From assembly GCA_004802725.1 (NCBI GenBank), contig SGPM01000059.1:9438-52687 (forward strand): a stretch of 43,250 nt of DNA, given 5' to 3'. Source of the DNA: Antrodiella citrinella. Lineage: Eukaryota; Basidiomycota; Agaricomycetes; Polyporales; Steccherinaceae. Positions 11,596 through 21,967 of this stretch are shown piece by piece. The stretch's first letter is position 1; every line of letters starts with the position of its first letter. The notes beneath the pieces were generated by a model. The model was given only the letters and a program-made list of their open reading frames with translations. It ran no database searches and was not told where the DNA came from. The translations under genes and the position numbers were made by a program.

Positions 11596-11879
11596 AGTCG
11601 TTGTGCTTGACTCGGAGGACGAAGAACAGTACAGTCACATCGACAGTCAGAGTGAAGACTGGACGGACGGCGAACACGCGGACTACATGTAGCGGGCCGT
11701 TTGCAGCGAGACTGTCAGACGCATTTACCCGGTTCGGAGATCGAAATGAGGACAGCGTGAACCAAGACTTGTGTAGAGCTGCCGGTTAGGACAATAATGC
11801 ATCAACGGACGTTACATTGGTACATCGTGACATCGTGCAATAGCACAGGTAGTAGTACCCGAAGAGAAAATCCGGGGCG

Positions 11880-12620
11880 GACGCTCTTCTAAGAACAGCA
11901 ATAAGCACGCTGGTCCACGGCAGTGTGGGTCGCGTTAATCGCTGACCCAGCCCACGAAGTCTTGTCTTCTGTCGCAGCCGCGTGAGCAGATGCAATATAA
12001 CACGACTAAAATAAACTCACTATAGCCCTCTTTCACGAATATCACCCAAGAAGCGGAGAGATGACTTGAGCAACTGACGCCTCATGGCAACGTCCAATGC
12101 ATTTGGACAGACAAGGGTCAGCGAGTATAGCGAGGGACACATCTGACGCGTGTCCGCCGTATATGCTGATCCGGCACTGCCAGGAGGCACCAGCTTGCGT
12201 GTGCTACTGTCAAAAAGAGTGAGTCTCAAACCGGACAGAAGTTACAAGATAGATACGATGCTCAAGAGCGGTCCCTAGCTCCTATACGACCGCGCAAGAA
12301 GTCTCAGTCGTCGGATTAAGGGCGTCTGAAGGTTTCCCTCTTTTTCGATCCAGGATGCATTTTCGTGACGGCCGCTGCCAGACACGCTACCGTTACGTCT
12401 GGTGAGAAGGTCGTCAGGAATTTCCAGCAAGGATCAAGGACATGTGTCTCAGAGTGATTCCAAAGGTCTGCACGAGTTCGCAGGATGCGTTCCTAATCAC
12501 ATCCTATGGGGTAAGTCTTCTTGGTCGCTCTCAGAGTATGTGTCTCAGGACATGGTACGACTCGGACGGCAGGGGTGAAGCAGGGCATGCGCAGTACGTA
12601 TAGCGTGCGAACATGCAGTT
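11880..12620 (-). pseudogene. Decayed tandem copy of the DUF7330 gene
   Basis: This stretch aligns along most of its length with the DUF7330 gene about 0.97 kb away, in the same orientation. Shared blocks include the first-exon VPDD-coding segment (gtcgtcagg at 12410 versus 11434), the exon around the first intron donor, the LGDF-like segment near 12030-12060, and the last exon near 11890-11970. Even the sequence upstream of the ATG is similar. Frames are broken several times: the LGDF-type segment needs a shift, and the exon-2 equivalent ends at a stop. No continuous product can be read. It is best explained as the second unit of a tandem duplication that has lost function. Confidence 0.75.
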
Positions 12621-12700
12621 TAGGGCTGGTCGATTCGCGTTGCCCCCCTCTACGACGCTCGGGTCGAATACAACCATCCGACTAAAGTCGTCGGCGCGTC

Positions 12701-13012
12701 TCATGTAAAATGCAACGTCTGGACCCCTTTCAACAACCCCAATAACGCTCTCATCTTCTCAGCACCGTATAGACAGACGTCTGACCCGATGTCGGGAAGA
12801 CGAAACGTATTGGGGTCACTGGCGAGCATATATCGGATGACTTCCGGTGTGAGCAGGGACAGAGATAGTCTTGTTTTCAGTGCCTGATACCGTATACTTG
12901 TGTGAACCTGTCGCTGAAATGCATCACAGGAGCGCACGGTTGCTACACCATAGTATACATTGACAAGCATACTCGCTGAATACACACCTTGGTTCATCCG
13001 TACGGTTGTCAT
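12701..13012 (-). pseudogene. Possible F-box/LRR-like remnant
   Basis: A single open frame of 103 residues with the look of the middle part of a fungal F-box protein: a helix-like RQVHTSIRYQALKTRLSLSLL block followed by a leucine-rich LLGLLKGVQTLHF end. There is no N-terminal F-box and the frame stops after the leucine-rich segment. A weakly similar block (QRQFHTSI) appears on the minus strand near 10720, which hints that this piece too belongs to the duplicated tract. Assignment is tentative. Confidence 0.25.
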
Positions 13013-13039
13013 GCCATATCGAACGAACTCATCCTAATG

Positions 13040-13899
13040 CTATACACTCTCACTCGCCTCCGTCCTCGCAGTGACGATTCCGAACTCCATAGGCGGAATG
13101 GCACTCTTCAGCGAGGATGCAGGCATACGCACGAGATATGCGATCCGGAGTGTCTGCCGTGTTGACGGCGCAGGTGCAGGATCAGAGGGTGCAGTTGTGG
13201 ATTTGGAGTTGGGGATGAGCCGTTGCACCCACGATGGGAAAGACTGAGACAACGTTGGGAATGGTGGAGGGACCGGTGGGACGCACGGACGCGCGACAGC
13301 CAATGGCTATATAAGACAAGACTCACATAATGAGGTCTCCCGTCCATCAGAGAGCAGAGAACGAACGCACCATGGACGCCTTCAAGTCCTTCCCCTTCCA
13401 CCACGCCTCCCCTTGCTTCTGCTTCCCCAAGTCCGAGTCATCGTGATCCTCCCGCTCCTCCAACCAATCGTGGTGCAAGTACACATCATGCAGCACCGGT
13501 TTCTCATTCCGCTCGTCGCGGATGAGGGACGGTGGCGGGACCCACGTCCCGTTCCGGATGGCTTCCTCCATGATCAATCGTTGGCGACGCCGGAGGAAGT
13601 GCGTGCGTATGACAACTAGGGTGGACACGCCTAGCAGGACGACGAGGGTCGCTGTGGGAGGTGGGAGGGAGAGTTAACTTGGATGATGGATCCCAGACGA
13701 TCTGGCAGGTGCGAGTGCATACCTACGAATGTGTATACTGCGCATAGCGATCAGTGAACTGCTGATGACTAGATCCGCGTGAAAACATGGACGTACAATA
13801 CAGAGTAGGTGAAGATCCTAGGACGGGCGACTTGTTGAAGTTCGGATTCGGATTCTGTGTCGGAGTGGGCACCGACGGGAAGGAACTTTGAGACGACAT
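13040..13899 (-). CDS. Single-pass membrane protein, function unknown, with 15-base microexon
   Basis: Four exons (13899-13797, 13737-13723, 13651-13371, 13306-13040) join to 222 codons, 221 residues. The N-terminus is Ser/Pro/Asn-rich with no signal peptide. It is followed by one hydrophobic helix (LYLYTFVATLVVLLGVSTLV, residues about 34-53), a basic stop-transfer patch HFLRRRQR and a cytoplasmic, charged tail. The C-terminal end reads RIAYLVRMP, then PPMEFGI, a pattern I associate with small membrane proteins of Agaricomycetes of unknown role. The second exon is only 15 bases and encodes the middle of the membrane helix; skipping it keeps the frame but removes five helix residues. Introns are 59, 71 and 64 bases with GT-AG ends. 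The ATG at 13899 is the first in-frame Met. Confidence 0.78.
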
Positions 13900-13999
13900 C
13901 CTGCACCGTTTCTAGTTTCCTCAAGGTCGTGTTCGGTCGCCTGGACGTCGTTAATCAACAAGAAGGGGGGAAACAGCCAGTGATCTGTGTCGTACGGTG

Positions 14000-14007
14000 C
14001 TTATATA
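14000..14007 (-). promoter_or_regulatory. TATA-like element upstream of the single-pass membrane protein gene
   Basis: On the minus strand this reads tatataag, about 100 bases before the ATG at 13899, a spacing common for fungal TATA boxes. It is supported by composition and position only. Confidence 0.35.
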
Positions 14008-15072
14008 CAACGAGTTCCCCATGATATCAAATGTATCGCATCTCAATTTCCCAAGCCCGCTGTCTGTGGAGATGAGGGCATGCAATATGGGGAATGCGCA
14101 GTCGAGAGGTCGAGGCTATTTCTGGCTTCGTCATGCGCGTGTGAGACCTAGCCGACATGCCCATATCCATGCGGTAGACAACATCCATGGCCATTTTACA
14201 AGTACAATCACAGAATCACAGTGCATTACATCTGAACGAGGACCATACGCAGCTACAGACCATTCGTGAGCAAAATCACGATGTCAAGACTCGACGACAT
14301 CTCTTCACATCGGAGAGATCTGTCATTTCCGTTGAAAAGCGCAGCGTCGTGGTACTGCGACCAAACCAAACACAGGCAGATCGGCATTCATATCTGCCCG
14401 GCCGTCCTTCATAACTCCAAGAGGATATGGACACGGCCATAATTATCTTGCAGACTGGCACTTCCGCTTACATGGGCGGCAGGTTTCATGCCGTGACTCG
14501 TCAACGTTGTGATACCATCCGCCGCAGTCGATGATATCCTATCGTACAGTACGCACGAACGACAGATGATGATTCGTGCTCAGGAACTCCGGGAGAGGCT
14601 GTGAGACGTTCATCCAGATGACAGATAGGATAGACTCGAGCGCATGCGGAGATAGAAGGAAGACAGCTGGCAATATAGAGACCTCAGGCCTCAGTATTTG
14701 AACGTTAGACGTGGCGCTCAGGGAGACAGAGGACCAGACATGGATCCCATCCCAGCCAGCCGAGGTGAGATCAGACACCGTCAGAGTGCGGTGTAGAGCA
14801 GCAGGCATCAAGCTGGTCAAAGGGATGAGACCTCGAGGTCATGGCAAGCAGTATGGCCTACACGCAGTCAAAAGGTTGAGCCATGGCGGTGAAGGTTTCA
14901 GATACAAGTCCATATTCGAAATAATGGTATACATACGCGCATAATGGTACAGTTAGCACTTTCTACTTCTCAGCACAGCTACACATGATATGAGCACTTA
15001 CACAGCTTGATGAGAACACGATTCCTCACAGGTACAAATACAAACAAAACAAGCAAAGAATTGTCCGCACGG
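14008..15072. other. Region with no supportable gene
   Basis: Open frames here are short and show no family resemblance. The longest minus-strand frame (14539-14820, 93 residues) has no recognisable motif and no convincing splice partners. The right part probably contains the 3' untranslated region of the Sds23-like gene. Confidence 0.4.
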
Positions 15073-16869
15073 TCAGTGCTTGGGCACCCTATCAGCCCAC
15101 TGAAAGCTTTCAAGACTCGACACCGAGTTCCTGAGACTGTTCCTCGGCGACAGTCTCTGGAGACCCGTCCGACTACTTGAGCGAGAACGAGGGAATGCGT
15201 GGTGGTCCGGAGATCTTCCGCTGTACGCTGAGCCGGACGACTGGGAGGACGTAGAAGAGGCTCGCCGGTGACGCTGCATTCGGCCGGGGTCGATGTCTGG
15301 GATGTTGGCTATGCGGGCGAATAAGGAGAGAACTGTGGACACCAGTAAGTGATCAGAAGGGGTGTGTGATTGCCAAATGGTAGACAACTCACTGTCTACG
15401 ACAGAAACTATACCGCATAGCCCGGCGGTTGGACTGGGTGAGATGGGTGGGGAGTATATCTGAGACTCTTCGTTTACAAAGACGCGATGGGAGTTGGTGG
15501 CGATCAGCTTCTGCATCGTGTAGAGCAGCGTGCTACTTGGAAGCACACTGTAGATTGGTGATTTATCTACGCCGTCCGTCAAACCATCAGGTTCCTAAAA
15601 GTCCGCTGTCAGACATTCAGCTTCAGAAATAAAATTGTTTTGACACACCTTGATCAACGTAACGAATTGCTTCAGCGGTGTCGCCAAGATTTGTTTGCTC
15701 TGAGAGGGCACCACAACCTGGTGGCAATAGAGTGAGAAGTGAGAAGTAGGAGGGAGATTCAAAGCATACCTTGCCAATATCACGGACGCTGACTGCGCTG
15801 AGCAGGCCACCGTTCTCGTCCTCAATCACAGCCACGCTGCTCACTCCCTCGTCACTCATCAACTTCATCGCATCCAACACACTCTCCGATGCAGAGGTTG
15901 CGACCACGGACGCATAGAGATACAACGACGGGAGGTTGAGGCAGCTCAGCGGGGTCGAGAGGAATGAATGCAAAGACGGTATGAGCTTCGCATGATCTGC
16001 AAACCACGAAAGCAGACTCCGGTCGGATACGAATCCCAGATAATCAGAAGACGGTGGTGGGGCCCGTATCAAAGCTGTGAATCAAGCCAATGACGTGTCA
16101 GAGACACTCGGTGGCTTTTCATCTTGATAGACTTTACCTCGATGAGGTCCTCGGGCGAACACAGATAGCAATGAGACGATATTTGCGTCGTGTGGGAGAG
16201 CTTCAAGAGGATTCTTTTCGGACAGGTCTGACGTAAAGGAAGAGAGGGAATGTGTGAACCGGTGGACCGTGTTAGAGCTCTGAGGTGAATACGACGTACT
16301 ACTGACGAGGTGTACAGGCACGCGACCCGCTTTGGCTGCGTCTACTATCTGCTGTATCCGGGGTTTCTCCAATAACTCTTCAGGTGTGAATCGATGTTGG
16401 GTCGCTGCGAGTGTGAGGAAGGCGTTGACGTCGGAGAACTGCGATAAAGAGAGTAAGTAACGGAGGAGGGACGGGGACGACAATGGCGACATACATCGAA
16501 GAGCTCCAATGCGGGTCCATTTGACGAGCATACTGAGTTCCGTGTGATAGCAAGACAAAGTATATCCTTTGACAGTAGTACCTGGATCAAAACGACGTGA
16601 GTGGCGCTTGAACGACGGAGACTGTCGTTACGCACCTCACAAGCCTCTTCAACGGTAGTTTCAGCATCTACAGACGCCACAGGGTAGTCGATAAGGTCTA
16701 AAGTTTCTGTGAGCATCTTCGTTTGTCACATAACGTAGCCAGACGTACCTTTCGCGAGAGTTTGCGTCCAGGTCTTTNTCCATTCCTCCGCGTCTGCGTT
16801 CGGCGCTGCTGCGAAGGCCAAAGGTGAGGGACTCCGCATACTCGACATTGAGAGTCTCTTTCGAGACAT
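15073..16869 (-). CDS. Sds23/Sds24-type CBS-domain protein
   Basis: A four-CBS-module protein of the Sds23 family. Yeast homologs bind adenine nucleotides, associate with and restrain type 2A/6 phosphatases, and affect cell separation and glucose responses. Nine exons (16869-16749, 16697-16636, 16581-16495, 16438-16300, 16227-16138, 16074-15770, 15717-15649, 15594-15393, 15332-15073) close to 445 codons, 444 residues. CBS-type patterns are evident at DLIDYPVASVDAETTVEEAC (about 41-60), FSDVNAFLTLA, SVLDAMKLMSDEGVSSVAVI with LLSAVSVRDIG, and LLYTMQKLIATNSHRVFVV-like with GIVSVVDILSLFARI. The family marker IPDIDPGRMQRHRR follows. The C-terminus is Ser/Arg-rich and low in complexity, likely phosphorylated. 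One unresolved base (16778) sits in exon 1. The start at 16869 gives the typical basic, Ser-rich leader. Confidence 0.92.
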
Positions 16870-17337
16870 CTCTCTTGTCAGTCGTGAAAGAGCAAGAGGG
16901 AGTGATGGGCTGTGGTGGGTTGAAGTTGAGAGTCGTTCGGGCCCGTGGCCAAGAGTGTACTTTAGATTAGATCAGATCACTGAAGAGATTACATCAACAT
17001 TCGGGGTTTCCCGGCCCGCATGCCTTTCCCCACTGAACGCCTCGAATTTTGTCCAAAAGGCCAGCGACCCGTTCAAAATTGTTTTTGTTCTTCCTGATGT
17101 TTTATTTCCAGTATCTGTATTTTTTTGAGCTAAATTTCTAAACTGCACCTTGCCGCACGCCACCTTGTTGGGACTATCCGCCCACAAGATCCGTTTCGCT
17201 GGAATTTCTAACTTACGATTCGAGACTTACGATGAATGGGGTCATCGCTCCTTTCAAACAGGAGTTAAAATTATAGGAGAAGGCATGTTTTTCGTATAAA
17301 ACACGTCTACGAGCAATGTACCCCCTTCAAAACAAAC
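16870..17337. other. Divergent promoter region
   Basis: This 468-base region lies between the start codons of the Sds23-like gene (-) and the F-box-like gene (+), so it should contain both promoters. A TATA-like element for the plus-strand gene is annotated separately. No gene is seen. Confidence 0.5.
17295..17301 (+). promoter_or_regulatory. TATA-like element upstream of the F-box-like gene
   Basis: The motif tataaaa lies 37 bases before the ATG at 17338, with an A-rich short leader between. Placement is close for a leader, but composition is good. Confidence 0.4.
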
Positions 17338-18357
17338 ATGGACCGCTGCCCAGTGGAGCTGATCACCGACATCTTTTCTCTAGCCTGCACAGACGAAGGC
17401 TTGATGAGGCGGTCCCTTTCCTTGGTCTGCAAAGACTTCCACGCCATCTCACTTCCATTTCGATTCCGCTATCTTGCGATCTACTCCAGGGTCCAATTGG
17501 ATAAGATCATCCACATTCTCGACGCACTTCCACCCCATCTTCGCCGAGTCCAGCATTTAAGTATCTGTATTCTGGATATATCAGCAAATAACTTGGTCAG
17601 TGCGCGGGTTCCGTCGCTTCTCCGCATAGTCGCGACGAATCTCGTGTCCTTTTGCCTTTCCACTCCAGAGCGTTGGGACTCTCTCATTCCGATCGAACTT
17701 CCCGCGCTCGAGGAATTGACCCTGTACACCTGTCTCTCTTCCTCGTCATTTCTGAAGTCATCCCATGCACCTCGTCTGCAACTTTTGCACGTCGTCGCCT
17801 ACAAAAGCCTACCGGACGATCTCGGCGGTTGCATTTCGCGGATCGCCCCTAGCCTGACCCATCTTCGTCTCAGTAATGTCTCGCAGGATTGCTCCAATGG
17901 CGGTCTAATCAAATCTGTTGCCCTTCTTGCGAGCGACGGCTCATACACGGACAAAGACCTCGGTTCACAAGGACGAGACGATCACGTCAGCGCATTCCCT
18001 CGAACACTTAAGAGATGCATTATCGCGCAGGCCGCTACCAGAGCCATTACATACGACTCCGTGCAATGTCTGTACACCAATCTCTCGTCCCAGCTGGAAT
18101 GTATTAGCGCAGAGGATAGCAGCGGGACGTTATACGTTTTGAAACTCGCACCGTATAAAAACGCTACCTTGTACTGGGACGAATCCTCGTACGATGTGCA
18201 AGCGTTGAGGGCACACCACGAATGGTCGGACAGGATCACCGGGAGGAGCCAGGATGGATGTTGGAACCCGAAACATATTCGTGTTGTACCTCTGAAGAGA
18301 CATAGAGAGTCGGGAAGTCCCTCGTGGATAGATATCATGACGGAGCTCGGATGGTGA
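17338..18357 (+). CDS. F-box-like protein, single exon
   Basis: An intronless 339-residue protein that begins with an F-box-like module: CPVELITDIFSLAC at residues 4-17 and SLSLVCKDFHAISLPFRFRYLAI at about 26-48. This is followed by leucine-rich segments (LPALEELTLYTC, APRLQLLHVVAYKSLPDDL, SLTHLRLSNVSQD). Such proteins are expected to recruit targets to SCF ubiquitin ligases through Skp1, with the C-terminal part binding the target. Agaricomycetes carry large, rapidly changing families of these genes. The ATG at 17338 starts exactly at the F-box; an ATG at 17316 is in another frame. The lack of introns is unusual for this window and may reflect retrocopy origin or family style. The specific target is unknown. 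Confidence 0.8.
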   Translation: MDRCPVELITDIFSLACTDEGLMRRSLSLVCKDFHAISLPFRFRYLAIYSRVQLDKIIHILDALPPHLRRVQHLSICILDISANNLVSARVPSLLRIVATNLVSFCLSTPERWDSLIPIELPALEELTLYTCLSSSSFLKSSHAPRLQLLHVVAYKSLPDDLGGCISRIAPSLTHLRLSNVSQDCSNGGLIKSVALLASDGSYTDKDLGSQGRDDHVSAFPRTLKRCIIAQAATRAITYDSVQCLYTNLSSQLECISAEDSSGTLYVLKLAPYKNATLYWDESSYDVQALRAHHEWSDRITGRSQDGCWNPKHIRVVPLKRHRESGSPSWIDIMTELGW

Positions 18358-19145
18358 CTGAAGGTTCGGTCAATATTGGAAGCCTTGTACATATCGTTAT
18401 CGTTGGATTTATTGGACAAGGTCAAAATCTGCTATCACAATGCATGCACAGTTGTCGTAGTTGTGTCGTAGTGTCACAGATGATCAGCACGTTCGGTTCG
18501 GCGTTCTTCGACTCGGAGCTCACTGTGGCGTTGCCATCGTCCGTTCAGACAATAGCTCACTATCGATCCCTTAGATAACGACGAAATTGAATATTCTGTG
18601 TATTAGATATGAGACGTAGTCGACTGAGACACTGCACTTTCCATGTGCTATTACTGCTAAACTTTCAACATCTGTTCCTACCATGCCGTTATACGGCTTC
18701 CCTAGCAGATACAAAACCGAGTAGAAATACAGATCTTGACATGGCCGTCGTGGCCATGATACAAGGATGAGGGGGGATGACGCAGAGGTCGTATGCACAT
18801 TGCATTGGGTGTGAGAAATTGGGATGCGAAATCCATTGAAGATGAGGAGCATGACGGTGAGGTCGTATGCATTGCGTGGGATGGGAAATTAGGATGCGAG
18901 ATCCGGTGGAGATGCGAGGATGATGAGTGGGCAGACAGGTGTGGTATGATGATGATGAGCGCAGTCGTTAGACCGAAGTATGGAGTTGGAGCTGGCCGCA
19001 TGTTCCGCACGCCACAGAAATTAGAACGCGTGTGAGGTGTGGATGACAGCAGATGGATCGAGAGGGATGTGGGTCGTAGAGGGGAGAGTGGAGGAGGCGT
19101 GAGCTCAACTGAGTATGAGGAGGCGTAATTGTGGATGCCGAGGTC
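18358..19145. other. Convergent intergenic region with a tandem duplication
   Basis: Separates the 3' ends of the F-box-like gene (+) and the acidic protein gene (-). It contains a roughly 75-base imperfect direct repeat (annotated separately). Open frames overlapping that repeat are Ser/His/Met-rich artefacts of the repeated sequence. Confidence 0.5.
18779..18927 (+). repeat. Imperfect tandem repeat, two units of about 75 bases
   Basis: Unit 1 spans 18779-18852 and unit 2 spans 18853-18927. Both begin with a gac..gaggtcgtatgca block, continue with ..gaaatt.ggatgcga, and end in a purine-rich gatgag tract. They differ by scattered substitutions and small indels, so the duplication is not recent. 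Confidence 0.7.
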
Positions 19146-20429
19146 TCAGAAGTGGCCAAGCACCTCGGAATTCTGAATCATCGTGGATGTCCATGCTTTC
19201 CGGTTTTTGGAGATACACCTGTATCTGACCACCATAGGATCATTTCGTATCATCCAATCCAACGAATTCTCGTCACTTTCGGCTGTATCACTTGCATTAT
19301 CCGCGACAGAGTGGCCGGGATGGTGAATAGGAAGATCTGGTCGTGAAGCAGGAAAGCGGTCCAACGTCGACGAGCCAGCGGAATCACTGGCCTTTGGCGT
19401 CATCACGGGAATGGATCCAGACGCAGAAGATGATGCTGGGACTCCAGATGGTTTTTCAACTGGAGACCTGGAATAGCGGATGGGAAGGGCCGGCGGAGTG
19501 TTGGGGAAACGCCGCAGCATCGACAAGATGGAGGAGTAGCTGTCCTCGGAGGCCACCGATCCAGACTCAGACTTCGTAAGAGATGGTTTCTTTTCGGTAA
19601 GCCTCATGATAGGACGAATGGTGTTCAGGCGGAATCTAGTGACGCCGTGAAGAGCGCGATGAACTGGCATTCTGTTCGCGTCATCTGACTCGGCATCAGA
19701 GCCAACTGTTTAAATCGGGTCAGGACGTGCCACTGTATCAAGGTATAAAAAGTACTCACAAACGTCTTGGTTAGTGTCAGAAGGAGAGCCAGGAATTTGA
19801 AGGCTGTCGTCGTCTCGAAGATCATCCGCGTCTGAGAGGGCATAGCGCCCATCATCATCGCTGGCGACACTTTCCTCGCCGGATACAGACCTGGGAGTCT
19901 GGAGGGACCTCTCTGACTCATCCGTAATCAGAGAGTACGAAGAGTAGATAGAATCAACGTCAGAACAGCTGAGGTCGTCGGGAAAGAGTGACGAGTCGTA
20001 AGCTGGCATTCCATCGTTGACGTCGGGCTCGCTATGGCCGTCGTCGTCGGCCTGGGTGAGCAATCCAGAGCAATAAAGTGGCTCAAGAGAACCCGCTACT
20101 ATAGATGTCTCCACCAGAGGCCTCTCGGTAAACGATGCGTCATCCGCAGTGTAGAAACTGGCGTCATCGTCCTCGGAATCGCTGTCGTTAGCGGCGGCTG
20201 GGGCGCCAGAGGCTGCCACGTCGTCTGCCACAGTGTGGTCGACGGGCTCGGCGTCCTCTGTGTCGTCTTCTTCGTCAGACTCGCTGTCAGCGAACGTCTC
20301 ATAATAGACTATCTCCGTGGGTAAAATGAATCGGACGACCTTCTTGTCTTCGGTACAACTACGCTCAGACCTCGCGAAGAGTGAGGGATCCCTTCGCATC
20401 GCCTCCGTCTGGTCAGTGGCGGAAGACAT
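19146..20429 (-). CDS. Acidic, low-complexity protein of unknown function
   Basis: Two exons (20429-19760 and 19705-19146) joined by a 54-base GT-AG intron give 410 codons, 409 residues. The N-terminal half is dominated by Asp, Glu and Ser (for example ADSESDEEDDTEDAEP and NDSDSEDDDASFYTADDASF). The C-terminal half is Ser/Pro-rich with a basic patch around RFRLNTIRPIMRLTEKK. No signal peptide, membrane helix, coiled coil or catalytic motif is visible. It is probably intrinsically disordered and a candidate for casein kinase 2 phosphorylation. The start at 20429 is the first Met of the long frame. The protein is not assigned to a family. Confidence 0.72.
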
Positions 20430-21967
20430 GGTGAACGGGAGGATGGACAGGTGGTGGTGCGGTTGAGAAGAGAGTAGGAGCGACCGAAATGAGCTGTAGG
20501 TAGAATTTCAAGTGGCGCTTCGCCTAACATCTGAAATGAGCGCCGAGCATTGGCGCTAATAGTTTTTCCAATGGCCAGGAGGAGCCGCATCCTGGATTCA
20601 ACACTTGTTCGTCTGCGGTGTTTGTGAGCATTCTATGCTTGCTGAAAAAACATACAAACTACCTCGATCATGGGCACCTTCCGCGAATTTGCTATGAAGG
20701 GATCTCTTGAACAACATCAAGACCGCGCCATGATAGCAAGTTGGTGGCCACCGCTGATCAATTGATCATACATAGACCTCAGATGGAATACTGAGGTATG
20801 TAAGTCATTCTCCATCTAAGAAACGTGCAGTGAGACTCACCGTTGTGACTCCGTGACCAGAATGACTACGCAGAGACATCATGAACCTTGGGCTAGAAGA
20901 TGCCCGAGACGAAGTCTGAGTCGCTAACGCCGCATATCTGCAGTCCTGGAACAAAGGCGTTTATACACACTCTGTCAATCGGACGCATGCGAGCACGGGG
21001 CACCTGGTTGCGTGCCTCTTCCATGGACGATAGACTCGCGGTAGTACAGGTGCTATACCTGATATGGGTCACATGGTCTATATCATCCATAGGACTACCA
21101 GCAGTTTCCCATAGGTGCGTATATGCCCTATTCTGTCTCGTCATATCAGCTTGAACCCACCACATAGAGTCATTACCTATCGTGGACGATATCGGGGATC
21201 TGAAAGCTACGGGCTCTTTCCCTGACGGGAGAACCGAACGATGTCCTGAAAGCAATATTCGTATCCCTAACCTCATGGGTTATCTCCGTGAATCAAATAC
21301 TCATATCTGGTCATTCATGTGGTTAGGATCGTCGCAGATGTCACAGCATTCGAATATGCAGCAAAAATAAAGCAACATCGATCGTGAACGATCCTGTGAA
21401 ACCATGGTCAATACGAGTTTTGAGGTGAGTTATAGCTTCTTACACTGCAACTTGCGTGACACTCACAATGTACCTCTACCTCAAGAGCTCCTGGTTCATT
21501 CACGCAGTAACACGGATCTCAGAATGCCGCAGCAATTGAATATGACGGGTTGGGGAGCAATGGTAGATTCGTCTTGGATGGGAGCGTGTCTTTCAGCTGA
21601 AGTTGGATGTTTGTAGAGAGTACATCTGGTTGGCATTGGGTCGAACTATGCCTCTCGCGATTGCTATTGTCTACGTGGCACTCGCACTGGCAATCTTTTT
21701 TTATTTGTATCTATTGTGCAAGAGCCTCATGAAGCACTCCTTGTTAAGACTCGCTACGTCATTTGGCGCCGGGTGGCCAGGCAACGAAAGCGTCGAGTAG
21801 CACTTTGAGCGCTCTCTTCGCCTAGACTACAGTATGTGTCTCATAAAACGAACGACGTGATACATGATTTGCATCATCCGGTCACTATCATAAACTACGC
21901 CGGTGAACAGAAGACAGTTGGAAGACAGGAAGAGAAACCGGTCTCGCAGACTGCATATGCATCAGAA
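20430..21967. other. Region with no supportable gene
   Basis: Several short frames occur, including 20893-21276 (-) and 21603-21800 (+). The latter contains a single hydrophobic stretch (LAIAIVYVALALAIFFYLYL) but has no conserved context, no splice partners and only 65 residues. I see no transposon terminal repeats or polymerase motifs. The left part should include the promoter of the acidic protein gene. Confidence 0.4.
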
